The translations under genes were made by a program, and so were the position numbers. From Symbiodinium natans (taxonomy: Eukaryota > Sar > Dinophyceae > Suessiales > Symbiodiniaceae), in NCBI GenBank assembly GCA_905221605.1, contig CAJNDS010000813.1:82501-133500 (forward strand): a stretch of 51,000 bases of DNA, written 5' to 3'. Under the pieces are notes generated by a model that was not told where the DNA came from, made no database searches, and saw only the letters and a list, made by a program, of their open reading frames with translations. Of this stretch, positions 20,023 through 30,329 are shown piece after piece; the first letter of the stretch is position 1, and each line of letters opens with the position of its first letter.

Positions 20023-20124
20023 GTGGTGCAGGAGCTGTTGGGCAATGCAGCTCTCAGACGAATCCCAAGCTTCAGGCAGGCATGTGGGCAAGATGGGCAA
20101 AGGTTTGACGAATGCAGCGTACCG
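20023..20124 (+). CDS. short exon candidate
   Basis: The frame VVQELLGNAALRRIPSFRQA then CGQDGQRFDECSVPV runs into a donor ACCG|GTGAGG. The upstream acceptor is not distinct. Product unknown. Confidence 0.3.
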
Positions 20125-20382
20125 GTGAGGTGTGCCGCAAAAGTGCATTTTTTTTGCACATGGTACGGCACATATGGGGATTTGAAGGAAGCTGGTGAAG
20201 TCCGAGGGCTCCGATGGCTCCGTCGCGATCTCAATCTGCTGTCATGGCCGCTTTGTGTCCTTTGATTCTTTGACCGCAATGCTCCTAGGTGCCCAGTCAA
20301 GTCCTAGATCCGGAGACAGAGGTTGAGGTGTTGATCATGGCTTATCACTCCTACGTTCAGGCGTGGAATAAGAACCTGTGCT

Positions 20383-20570
20383 CAGAGTCGAAGCTTCCGC
20401 TCCATGCAGGCTTGCTGTGAGCGCTCCGTCAGCGAGCAGCAGGCTCAAGGACACTCTCATTGATTCGTGGCATCTCGTTGCTCCAACCGTGCGGGGGATG
20501 GTATGTTTCCGACATAACCTTTCACAAAGCAAGTACATTCCGGCACCCAGGCTGCTGCGGCTTCTTCAGG
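20383..20570 (+). CDS. exon candidate, unidentified
   Basis: The frame contains RLKDTLIDSWHLVAPTVRGM and CFRHNLSQSKYIPAPRLLR, with balanced composition. It ends near CTTCTTCAG, after which the frame runs into the 12-bp repeat. Confidence 0.28.
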
Positions 20571-20600
20571 ATAGAACAGGCTTCTATGCAGGGCTCCTCA

Positions 20601-20648
20601 GAAGTTTCAGGAGAAGTCTCAGGAGAAGTCTCAGGGGAAGTCTCAGGG
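20601..20648. repeat. 12-bp tandem repeat, 4 copies
   Basis: GAAGTTTCAGGA, GAAGTCTCAGGA, then GAAGTCTCAGGG twice. In one frame it reads as repeated Gly-Glu-Val-Ser, in another as repeated Arg-Ser-Leu-Arg. Confidence 0.95.
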
Positions 20649-21204
20649 GCAGCTTATGAGTCCGTTGAGAGTTACGAGGTGGCTCGGGGACACTTTCATC
20701 TGCTTGTTCGCCTGTGCAGGGCTGAGCGATCTGAACTGCGGAACGCTTGGCCAGTGCACCCCTTCAGAGAAGCAGGCTGGTAGCGATTCCGGAGTACCAT
20801 GCCATGGCCGGGCCGACATGTTTGCTCCGAAGTTAAGTTGGAAGCGCCGAACTCTGAACTGCGCATGGTGACCTTGCTATTGAGCGCTACTCAGACATTC
20901 AGACATCTCAGACATTTCTCAGACCAAATCAGGAGTATGTGTTTGGGCATTTGGTCGGGATCTCAGTCTCAGCTTCGAGCACTTCATTGTGAGCACTTCA
21001 TGTGATCTTTGTGGTTCTTCGGGTCCGCTTTGCCAGGTTCGCCATGGCGAGCTTCACACGCTTCTAGCTGAAGGAAGACGAAGAGGGCAGGACACTAGCT
21101 CAGACATTTGCCAGTCTACACTCCACAGATCTCCACAGGGCATTGCATCCACAGGCATCCTTGTGATGCCTTGGGGAAGTTGGTTTACGTGAGGATTCGG
21201 CTAA

Positions 21205-21563
21205 GTGCGGGCACTCTGCTCTGGCCGTGGCCCTGATCAGGCAAGTTTTGCTGAGGGTCTGACGGCTCCACGGGCTTCGCTGTGGAACTGCTTTGCCAGG
21301 TATTTGCAAGTGAATTTCCCTCTCGACTTGGAAATGCTTGTCCAGGCGCATGTGATCATGTTCCTCCAACTACTTTTGCTGTTGGAGTGCTGTGGGGGTG
21401 AAGGTGCACTGCTGCTTCGGCTTAGAAGCAGAGCTTGCGGAACTGCTGGAAACGAAGGCAATGGTTTATGGACATACAGTTTCAGTATGTTTCAGTGCTT
21501 TGTCATTGAATTTACCTGGTCGCAACTCTCAACTGTCCTTAATGTTGGGCGAACCAGCCAAGG
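21205..21563 (+). CDS. unidentified gene, two adjoining exon candidates
   Basis: The first part (to about 21385) reads RYLQVNFPLDLEMLVQAHVI and a leucine run. The second (21396-21563) reads VHCCFGLEAELAELLETKAM then VYGHTVSVCFSALSLNLPGR and ends at AAGG|GTAGGC. They are in different frames and the junction is not resolved. No domain recognised. Confidence 0.38.
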
Positions 21564-22116
21564 GTAGGCCAAGCAGCCTTTTGATTCCCCGCAAAAACCA
21601 AATTCAGCTGGACCGAGAACGAAACCCTCGAAGGGATGGATTCGCGTGGTGTACTTGCACTCTCCAGCACTGGAGACCTAGGGCCTCGGCGGACAAAAGG
21701 GTTGTCATCTCTTCTCTTGGCAGGCGTTGCCTGGGAAGGGAGGGCTTTTTATTGAACGTTACTGGTCATGCGCCGTGCGTGCTCCTTGTTCCCTGAACTG
21801 CTCCGCACGTGCTCCAGTGAGCCTTTTGAGCTTGTTGCTTTAACATGGCCTGCTCCCTATAAAGACCGAAAGTGCGCACTTTTGGACTGTTGCTTTAAGA
21901 CGCTTCAATGCTTTGCAGCGGAAACTGTGAGAATGTGCTCAACGATATGCTCATGATGTTGATTTTGTTGACTACCTTCGCATGCCAGCCGTCGCTGAAA
22001 CCCTAGGACAGTGAGGGACATCTGTCGAAAAAAGCTCACTCTGAAGACAATCATCGCAAGCTCACGCTCTTCTGCTGCATTGCCAGGCTGGTCAGGTCGC
22101 TCAGCGTCTAGGCGAC

Positions 22117-22350
22117 ATGGGTTACAACACTGGAGGGGGCATTGCCAGCAGGGTGAAGACTGCCCCAGAGCTTCAGATTCCACATGATTCCTGCATGCCC
22201 GAGTTGCTTGCTGCACAGGCAGAAAGTGGACGGACATCTGCTCTGAGGCGTCTTGGAGTGGTCCGTGTGACAACTAGACAGCTCAGTTTGTATCAGATAT
22301 TGCAGGAGGGTGAAGAACAGCTTCTGCTTTGCCTTTCGATGTACCTTCAG
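22117..22350 (+). CDS. unidentified exon
   Basis: The frame GYNTGGGIASRVKTAPELQI, SCMPELLAAQAESGRTSALR and TRQLSLYQILQEGEEQLLL has strong coding character and good third-position G/C use. It probably ends near CCTTCAG at 22350. It sits downstream of the 21.2-21.6 kb exons on the same strand and may belong to the same gene. Confidence 0.45.
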
Positions 22351-22598
22351 TGTGCCGGGAGCTCGGAAGCTGACTTTTTGCTTGTCCACGGCTTTAGTCT
22401 TGCGCCCAGGCCCGCCTGTTTCTGAAGGGGAAGCGCTACCAGCGCCATTTGGTCGCCAATGAGCTCGCCGCTCTCATCTGCTTGCAGCTGAAGGCGTCGT
22501 CTCTGGGGCTTTGGGTTGTTTCTGGGAGCCATCTGAGATTGCTTCCCGTAGCAGGATGTAACAAGGGTGGATGCGTGTGGAGAACATGGTGAAAGTAA

Positions 22599-22830
22599 GA
22601 CACATTGACCCTGCGGAACCAGGCGGTGCAAATCCACTTGGCCGCTTCTTTGCACGAGCAAAATGCTGCAACAGCTGGTCAGGCTTGGGACTTGAGACTC
22701 TCTGTCAAGCTTCAAAGCCTTCTGCCTCCTGCGCACCCGTGTGCGTAGCACGCAGGAAATCTTCGACTGGGCAGCAGTTCCCGCTGACGGCGGGACACCT
22801 GCACAGCTCTGCACAGCTGGTGTAGGTATG
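22599..22830 (+). pseudogene. frame-broken continuation of the 22 kb coding stretch
   Basis: TLRNQAVQIHLAASLHEQNA and TAGQAWDLRLSVKLQSLL lie in one frame, then a shift gives RVRSTQEIFDWAAVPADGG up to a possible donor GGT|GTAGGT near 22820. Both parts look coding but cannot be joined without an indel or an unseen intron. Confidence 0.38.
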
Positions 22831-22839
22831 CAGAAGCCC

Positions 22840-24100
22840 TCTGCTTATCGCTGCTCTGCTTTCTGATGTTGAACGTTTCTTGACAGGCCCCGAGTCCTTA
22901 GCGAATGCCTTGGTGGGTCTCTTAGTTTCGTGGAGCCTCGCAGCATGTCGCCGCATCTCGTAGCATTTCGCAGGCCAGGGCTCTCCCACATGTACAGGGG
23001 GATAGGAAAGGTGCAGCCACAGCTCTTCCGCTCGAAGCACAGCTCAACCCTCCAAGCAGTTCAGAACTCCCCCCACCCAAGTCGACGACGATGACGATGG
23101 CTCGCAGCAAAGCGATGCTTAAAGCAACACTTCTGTGGCACTTTGAGTCACGCGTGAAATGACTCAGAGATGCTTGCTAACATCTCTGCGACGATGCTTC
23201 AAAGTTCCAAGCAAGACAAAAGAACGCGAGCATCTCGCTGCTGGGTGCAGACAAGCCATTCGACGTGCTCCTCTGCTGCCCAAGGTTGATGCAACAGGAC
23301 GGCACAAGGGCTGGGCCTCACTGGCGAGTTAAGGGAGGAGAAGAAGAGTGGCTTCGTTCAGGGAGTTTGAAGTGCTGTACCGACTGAGAGAAGAAGACAG
23401 AAAGATCGAGCGCGGCTCGGGGCTCAGAGTGGAGGAGAACCACATAGACAAAAACACAAGTCGCAACCCTCGTCTCGGCCGCTTGAAGCCCGGTGTTGCT
23501 TCAAGCTGCGAACACCTCAAGAGTCCTTCGATGTCTTCCGGCGCCATACCATGATAGCGAGTCAGGCCGACACATGCTCGTGGTACATAATTGCCAGGTC
23601 CTTCCTCTCTCGCTCACACAAAAACACACAAAAACACACAGAGTTAAGATGGTTTCAAAAGGCATTAGGTCAGCAGAAAGTCTTGGCGTCGTCGCCACCA
23701 ATTGTGACCGGTGTAGCTGGCGCGTTTCCTAATGATCGTCGGGAGGCGACGAGCCGTGATGTGCCTTTGTCTCGTAGGCACCACCTTGCATCCGGCAAAT
23801 CAATCAGACAAGACGAGAAAAGCCACTCGCATGCGAAACTGGACAATTCCGCTTAAAATGGCAAGACCGGCGTCAGTGCGGCGCTAGTACCAGTGTATGA
23901 CTGCCCTCGAACCTGCAAGCATACGAAGAGATAGATGGCAAATGGTTGAGGTGACCTGTCCAGGCAATTGATTGTGTCTTCCCATTGCTTGCTGCTGTGC
24001 ATCGAACAAAATCGTTCGGCCTGTGAATCGCTCGCCAGGGCGAGCACCCGGATCTCCACTCAGACACGTTGCACATGTGCTGCAGCTTGACCGGATTCAT
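22840..24100. other. stretch without a supportable gene
   Basis: Only weak frames are present (for example SFREFEVLYRLREEDRKIER at 23350). A CACAAAAACACACAAAAACA simple tract occurs near 23620. No splice-bounded exon was found. Confidence 0.4.
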
Positions 24101-24105
24101 TTGCC

Positions 24106-24426
24106 ATGGTGGTTCAGGCCGACGGGATGGCATCCGAGACTGGACCTGGCTCAGCCAACGAGGACTTGCGTGACTTGGGTGGTATGTTCGTATGTTCTGC
24201 GCTTTTGGACCTGACATATCATCTGTTGGATGAATCTGGATGCCAGGATCTCCGCATGGACAAGGAGCAGTTGAATTGTAGCTTGAGTGCCCGCGTCATG
24301 ACTCGCCATCGCGGAAATGCCAGGACAACAGCAAATGGCCAGTGCACACTCAGGCCCCAGGCACGTGAGCCCGTTAAGTTGAAAGGCATGCTTTGCCTCA
24401 AGCCCCTAGGCCCCCTGGACCCTTGA
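24106..24426 (+). CDS. exon candidate, unidentified
   Basis: A 106-codon frame with GMFVCSALLDLTYHLLDESG and DLRMDKEQLNCSLSARVM. The composition is plausible, but no splice sites or domain support it. Confidence 0.3.
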   Translation: MVVQADGMASETGPGSANEDLRDLGGMFVCSALLDLTYHLLDESGCQDLRMDKEQLNCSLSARVMTRHRGNARTTANGQCTLRPQAREPVKLKGMLCLKPLGPLDP

Positions 24427-24808
24427 CTTTTCTCCTGCCATGAGCTGGCGTGGGACAACGCATTTCGAAGTTCATAGTCTGCTATGTCTTTAATCACCCT
24501 TCTCGCCTCGTGACAGGCGATCTGACGGGGCTCTGGGCCCATGCCCTCTAAGTGATCGCTTCACACTAACACTAAACCCAGTTTAATTTTAGAATTTGGC
24601 GGGTGAGGCTGCTTCAGGCCCACAGCCGCACAAAAAACACAAATCTTAGAAGGCTTAAGCACAAGGGTTGATCGCACCCATGCTAGCATGACACTCCCTC
24701 GTCTGTGGTTTCAGGGTTTAGGGTTCACGGGTTCTGCACTTGTCGAATATTTCGCCGGACCTTCCCCAAAGCTGTCCAACATTTCACGCCGGACCGTTTT
24801 TTGGTTCT

Positions 24809-24875
24809 GGGGGGGGGGTGGGGGGGGGGGGGGGGGGTGGGGGGGGGGGGTGGGGGGGCGGGGTGGGGGGGGGGG
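24809..24875. repeat. long G-tract (quadruplex-prone)
   Basis: About 67 bp almost entirely G on the + strand, broken by single T, C and A bases. Runs of 10-19 G are present. It lies about 85 bp downstream of a TTTAGGGTT motif. Confidence 0.95.
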
Positions 24876-24960
24876 ACCGGCCATAGTCAACCTGTTAAAG
24901 CCGCCTTCGTGACGCTCTGGTTGACCAGCCTCCTTTGAGCCCTTACACGGACACAAGCAT

Positions 24961-25386
24961 GTTTGGGCTATCATCGGTTCTGCACATGGTTTTGCACGGC
25001 TACTCTGCACTGAAGCGGCTGCATCACTAGGCAAGGGCTTCCTAAAGACACGTCTGCCGAGCCGAGACCTTGGACAGAACCCAAAGCAGAAGTCGGAATG
25101 AAGCGCCGTTTGTGACGAAGGCCAAGAGCAATCGCTGCAAGCTTCGCCGGTGTCATTGGGTCCGGCAGATGCCTGAACATCTGCGAGCATCTGCCATGAA
25201 AGTTGAGTATGGCTGAGTGCAGTTGATGCTGTTGATGCGCAACTGCGAGGCTGGTGACGTCTTCGTGGTCATCAACTTGATTCCCACAGAGGTCGAGGCG
25301 CGCCAGAATCCGCCATATCGTGTTGTGTGTTTCGTTGGCCGGTGTGCAGCCACGAGGTCTTTGCTGAGTACCATCAAGACTTTATA
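24961..25386 (+). pseudogene. unidentified protein remnant with one frameshift and one in-frame TGA
   Basis: In order: VWAIIGSAHGFARLLCTEAA and GKGFLKTRLPSRDLGQNPK; a one-base shift near 25098; EAPFVTKAKSNRCKLRRCHW and MPEHLRASAMKVEYG; TGA at 25207; then LMLLMRNCEAGDVFVVINLI and RVVCFVGRCAATRSLLS to TAG 25384. The whole 426 bp keeps coding character despite the breaks, which suggests a young pseudogene or sequence errors. Confidence 0.45.
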
Positions 25387-25629
25387 GCCGCACTTGAAGT
25401 TGTGCATTCCTCAGTTTAGTCTTTGATTTTAGGTTTGCAACCTTGCTTAGGCCAAGGCTGAGGTGATTCGTCAAGTTCAACGGTAGATTTGCGCGAGGCG
25501 AAGCCATGTGTGATCCTGCTTGTTGGGTTCAAGGTCAGCGCATACCGCCACTCGCATGGCGATGCCTTGTTCAAGGCCAGGAATCCCTAGAGCGGGGACT
25601 CTTTTGTACTTGCACGGTGCTCACATGTC

Positions 25630-25706
25630 CTCTGCATGTGCTCTGCATGTGCCCTGCATGTGCTCTGCATGCGCTCTGCATGCGCTCTGCGTGCGCTCTG
25701 CGTGCG
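25630..25706. repeat. 11-bp minisatellite, 7 copies
   Basis: Units CTCTGCATGTG changing to CTCTGCATGCG and CTCTGCGTGCG along the array. Because 11 is not a multiple of three, all frames cycle through the same Cys/Ala/Leu/His peptide. Confidence 0.95.
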
Positions 25707-26129
25707 CTCTGCAACCCTCTGCCATGGTCCATCAGAGGTGTGGCCCAGAGCTTTGTACAGACAGGTTGTGTTGCCGAGACCTTGGTTGCTAACGTTGCCA
25801 AGCCGAGGCATTTCTTATGTAGTGTGCAAGGCATCTGCTTTGCTCATGTCTCGGTTGAATCTTAGGCTTGGGAACCGCTTGTACCTGCAGCTGTTCCTGC
25901 AGCACTTGCCCCTGACGAAGGCCAGCAATGTGCTCTCACTCAGCGTGATTGCGAATCTCAGAGTACTCTTGCATCATCGAAGCCGGATAAGTCCGGGATT
26001 CAGAAAGTTAAGAAATGGCAATGGGGTCGGTTCTCGCACTGCGACGCATCTGTCGAATGCGGACCCGCACCAAGCCAGCACCAAACCTTCACCTACAAGT
26101 CCAACTTCGAGAACCCACGAAACCCACCA

Positions 26130-26393
26130 ATGCTTAAGCTCTCGGGGTGGTCAAGTTGTTCCAGATCTCTCCAAGCTGTTAAGTCATTTAAGTGTTCCAG
26201 TAGTGGCCAGGAGTGGTTGCAAGCCATCGTGCAGCTCTACCTGGATGAGCCACGTACCCAAAGCTTTCAAGAAATCTGCGGGTCATGTGCCGTCATGTGC
26301 TGCCTGTGCTGCCATGGTGGGCCAAGGCCTTGCCCTGAGCAGTTCTCTGCTCGGATGCTGAGAATGAAGCAGTTCCTCCGAGAGGCGCTGTAG
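26130..26393 (+). CDS. unidentified Cys-rich C-terminal exon candidate
   Basis: The frame reads SGQEWLQAIVQLYLDEPRTQ then SFQEICGSCAVMCCLCCHGG and ends MLRMKQFLREAL at TAG. Third-position G/C use is high. The Cys cluster may bind metal, but its spacing matches no finger I know. Confidence 0.37.
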   Translation: MLKLSGWSSCSRSLQAVKSFKCSSSGQEWLQAIVQLYLDEPRTQSFQEICGSCAVMCCLCCHGGPRPCPEQFSARMLRMKQFLREAL

Positions 26394-26666
26394 CTGAACT
26401 GAACAGGTGTTGCCCCACTTAATCTTAAGCAGAAAGTCCCTGAAACATCCTGAAACATCGAAGTTTAGAAGCCCTAAACCCTACACGACCGCCTCGAGCC
26501 GAGCTGCACGAAGCAGAATCCTGACAGGGTGTCACGAACCTGGAGACTAGGCACCAGCTGGTGCGCCACTCAATCTGCTCGGGCCAAGAGCCTCGACAAC
26601 TGTCGGTGGTACCATCAAGTCCGCCAGTTGATGAACTGTGTGAGTCGCGGTGGGCACTTTGTTCTC

Positions 26667-27160
26667 GCAGGCTCGCCAGCTGGGAGCAGGGTTTACCGAC
26701 GTTGCCATCGAAACAGCATCGCTCGTACTGCGCTCAGGCCCAAAGGCATATCGCACAGCAGTATGTTTCAGGGGAGTCAAGTACCCATCAGAAAACCATT
26801 GTTCTTGATGGGCTTTTGGGACTCCCTTCAAGGACCCTGTGAGAGAGGGCGGGGCAGTAGGCTGGACCGCTGGAGCCGGGCACCGGCACCAGATAGAGTT
26901 GGAACGTGCTCGGTTCCCGGTGACCGCGTTGAAGGCAGAGGTCTTGGCGCTGAGGGCCAAGGCCCAAGGCCCAGACCGCTGAAGGATGCTGAAGGCGAAG
27001 GAAGCTGCAGAGAGTCGTATGCGCAGCGCGATGCACCGTCTGGCTGAGTTCGCAATTCGTACAAACCATGTGGTGGCAAAACACGAAATCCGCACCGATG
27101 TGCGGACGGCATGGGGGGGCTGTCCGGCCTTTGAAGACCCTTTACTTGCTTCCTGAAACT
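26667..27160 (+). pseudogene. coiled-coil-like coding stretch with in-frame TGA
   Basis: After TTCTCGCAG the frame reads ARQLGAGFTDVAIETASLVL. Further on, HQIELERARFPVTALKAEVL and ALRAKAQGPDR meet a TGA at 26980, then in the same frame KAKEAAESRMRSAMHRLAEF and RTNHVVAKHEIRTDVRTAW. The Glu/Lys/Ala-rich heptad character suggests a coiled coil. The long opposite-strand frame here is probably a shadow. Confidence 0.4.
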
Positions 27161-27421
27161 GCCTGATGCCAAACGGACGATGTCACTTCATTATCCTCAT
27201 TTCTGTTGGGCCCAGGTCTACATGGCATAGATCAAGCCAACTTCGACCAGACGCCAGAAGGCAACTCTTGTCAGGGCAACTTTCGCGTCTGTTTGCATCT
27301 TGCAACTTCCTGAACTAATGTGAGCCAAGTCGGACAGGCTCTCGCGGCTCTCCAAGCTGGCCATGCTGGCCTTTGGCGGAGAGGTCTCGAGGAAGGAGAG
27401 GGCACAAGAAATCCCTTGCCT

Positions 27422-27739
27422 GCGACATCGCGCATCACCAGAGCCGTGCAGGAAGCTTACTGAAGTGCCGAGGTCAACGCAAGTGTGTACAAGTATCTTT
27501 GCGAAGCTCAGGACTCCCCAACTTCCAGAGCGTCAACATGCGCTGAGCTCCACTGAGAGAGGCACTCGGTGGCGGCCGTGGTGTCAGCTTGCGCGCGCAC
27601 AGTCGCTCACAAGCAGGGAAATGCAGAGAACTTGAAAGTCCAGAAAGGCGTGCCCTCATGTGTCCTCATGCGGCATGGGGCAGTTCACTCAGCCCTCGAA
27701 GATGGATTGGAAAGCTCACAGGCCGCAGCTATGGCTTAA
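27422..27739 (+). pseudogene. coding stretch with two in-frame TGAs
   Basis: A single frame carries SAEVNASVYKYLCEAQDSPT, HSVAAVVSACARTVAHKQGN and VPSCVLMRHGAVHSALEDGL to TAA at 27737, interrupted by TGA at 27461 and 27554. It follows the coiled-coil remnant on the same strand. Product unknown. Confidence 0.38.
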
Positions 27740-28403
27740 GCTGTAATTAGATTGCATCGTGCGGGCAAAGTGCCGCACTGCATCTGCCACGAGCTGCACA
27801 AACGTGGTCCTCCAAAGACATTCTTTCAAGTGATGGAAGTGCGTGCAAGTCAGAGGCTTTTGGAAGAACTAAGACTCCGTTCGGCAATCTCGACGAATTT
27901 CGGATAATTTCGGCAATGCGACACAAAATCGGAAACGCATGCGGCGCCGCCTCCAAGTAGCGTGTGCAACGATCCTGGGAGGGGTCCAAGGCAAAGGTTC
28001 TCAAGGGAACCTAGGGTGAGGAGGCGTCCCAGGGGGGGGGGTTCCGGGTTCGTCGTGTTGTCGTGCTTTTGCACAAATATTCTGGATGGGGTTTAGGGTT
28101 GGGAAGGGTTGGGGGGGAAGGAGACCAGATCCTGGTCTGCTTTGTTCTAGACGCTTCTCAGCAGCGAGGCCAAAACTTCAAACACTGCTTGGGAAAGCTC
28201 AGGTGGCAGCGCCTTTGAAATGGGAAACATCGGTGGGCTTCGGTTAGCCGGATGTGGTCGGCCTCCCAACAATCGGAGTGAGTTTGGTGCTGTCACGGGG
28301 TTGTGTGGGGTGGTGGTGAGACGTGGAAGCGCAAGTCAGGCCCGACCTCAATGTGTACAGGAGTGGGAAACTGTCCAGAGCTTTTCGCTTCAGCGTGTAA
28401 CAA

Positions 28404-28529
28404 AGTGCAGAGGAGGCGCTCGCAGAAGCCATCACGTTCCATGTTGTTCTTGAGGTGGAGACTGGAAACATCGCCAAACTTCCTCAGATGGGCTCGTGCT
28501 GGGACCGCTGCGCCCCTAAATCTTTGTGA
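28404..28529 (+). CDS. short exon candidate
   Basis: The frame SAEEALAEAITFHVVLEVET then GNIAKLPQMGSCWDRCAP ends at TGA. It is strongly protein-like and opposed to a minus-strand shadow. No domain. Confidence 0.38.
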   Translation, partial: SAEEALAEAITFHVVLEVETGNIAKLPQMGSCWDRCAPKSL

Positions 28530-28789
28530 TACTTTGTGATGGCTGATGTCTTCCATAGTCATTGAACTTCACTAAAGCTTTGCAAAGCTACGCATAGCTT
28601 AACATAGCTGTGCTCCGAGGGGCCAGGGGACCTTGTGACATGGGGACATGCTGAAGGTGGGGCAAGGGCTCATCGCCTTCGTATGAGTACCCCGCTTGCG
28701 GGCCAAGCTCTCATGGAGGGGGAACGAGACATCAGCTTTCATCAGTTCTGAAGAAGATTGTTTGCAGCCCTGACATCGGTGCCGACTGA

Positions 28790-28996
28790 GGTCATCATCC
28801 ACACCCAGGCATTGGCATACACATGCTGTCGGCCACAAGCCATGAAGCGCTGTTCAGTGCTGATCTTTGCTTGCATGTGAGTAGACAGGAAGAGACATTC
28901 AGCCGCGTCAGGAACCCCTTCGAGGGGCCACAGCTGGAAAGCCCAGCCGGGAGCCTCAATGCAGGACAACCGTGGACGAGGATTATCGAGGAATGA
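28790..28996 (+). CDS. exon candidate, unidentified
   Basis: The frame contains MLSATSHEALFSADLCLHVS, RQEETFSRVRNPFEGPQLES and GQPWTRIIEE before TGA. A TGA also sits just upstream (28787) in the same frame. Confidence 0.38.
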   Translation, partial: GHHPHPGIGIHMLSATSHEALFSADLCLHVSRQEETFSRVRNPFEGPQLESPAGSLNAGQPWTRIIEE

Positions 28997-29567
28997 CTTG
29001 TAGAGGGAGAAATGTCAGGCCTCTGCTGCAAGCCCTGCGCGAGACCTCGTGAGGCACGCGCAGTCGTCAGTCCATTTGACAAGAATGATAGTTCCGTTTC
29101 CAGATAGTCCTACGAAAGACAGCAATATTGTCATGACGCCTGCCCCCCGGCACAGATGACACGAACCAGGTAACTAAAGAGCAACAAGATGAACTGTTCT
29201 CGTGTCCAGGACTCCCAGCCTCAATGAAGAGATAGACAGACTCGGGTGTTGAGCAATGTTTACCAACGCCAAAATTCATCGGGAAAGGTTGTGTGGGGCA
29301 GAGATATCTATGCACAGCCGCTCAGGAACATAGTCAGCAGCACGTGACAATGCAATTCATGCGTGCTTCCGTGTGGACACCCCGTGAATTTTCGCTCACG
29401 TTGTAACTGTAACATGTGAACCTGCTAGATTCTGCAAGTCCCCATGGTCCGTCCTGGCATTCGGCATTATCATGCGGCCCAAGGGGTGGGGTGATAAAGA
29501 CTCATTGTTATGAAGAGTTGAACGAACGAGCACAGTCCCGTCCAAAAGCCAAAAGGGCTCTGAGATC

Positions 29568-29966
29568 TTGTGCTGTGGAGACCTGAAGAGACTGCCAGGA
29601 AGTTCATCCGCGACATGTTGCAGGGTGTGGCAGCCGTGCTTCCACCGGTATTTGTCCCAGAACGCGGATGTGGGTCGGGCCTCACCGGGTGAACACCATG
29701 CTCTGTTGTGCGCTGGAGCGCTCGAGGCCTGGCCGGGAGACGTGTCGAGTGCTCAGAAGATCTCAGAAGATTCAGAGATATTCATAGGCTCAAAGCTTTA
29801 CAAGGGTTTCACCCAGAGCCTACATCTCAAGATGACATACTCCAGGAACTCCGAGTCTTCAAGCATCTTCCAAGTGTGGGAACCCGCAGTATGCCCCTTC
29901 TTGACTCAAGGGGAGTATAAAGCAGCTTCTCGGGTTGTAGCGAACCTTCATGCAGGCAACATGTGA
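29568..29966 (+). CDS. exon candidate, frame ambiguous
   Basis: Two overlapping frames are protein-like: KISEDSEIFIGSKLYKGF with YKAASRVVANLHAGNM, or CSEDLRRFRDIHRLKALQGF with SQDDILQELRVFKHLPSVG. Only one can be real. Confidence 0.3.
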   Translation: MCCGDLKRLPGSSSATCCRVWQPCFHRYLSQNADVGRASPGEHHALLCAGALEAWPGDVSSAQKISEDSEIFIGSKLYKGFTQSLHLKMTYSRNSESSSIFQVWEPAVCPFLTQGEYKAASRVVANLHAGNM

Positions 29967-30329
29967 TGATGTGACTGTTGCTGGCCGCGTCCAAATTCGA
30001 GGCTCTTGTTGTCACAGCGTCAAGACTCTGACTAGACATATTGAATTACTGTGGCTACTGCGTCAACGCGCGAATCATTCGAGTACTCCTCAACAGATCT
30101 TGGGAACTCTGTCAAGGGTTTCAAACGCAAAGACAGAATGTTGGAAGCAAATGCAGCTCAGGTGTGGACACAACGTGACGGTCTTTCTTGATAAGAGGAT
30201 GAAGGTCCTCTGCGTGCGTTCTACAGATCCTTCGGTGCAAGCCTCAGACCATGAAAACGCATCGTTGAAACCCGCTCCCGGTTATTTCAGCCAGGCACTC
30301 ATAAGCATCCACGTACATGGATGAGTCGA

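Noticed and set aside
26980-26982. TGA as a sense codon
   Set aside because: The intact CCCH gene ends at TGA exactly where its family should end, so reassignment is not supported.
26547-27095. Long minus-strand open frame (182 codons)
   Set aside because: The + strand holds a more coherent helical reading opposite it; the minus frame is Arg/Ser/Pro-rich and looks like a shadow.
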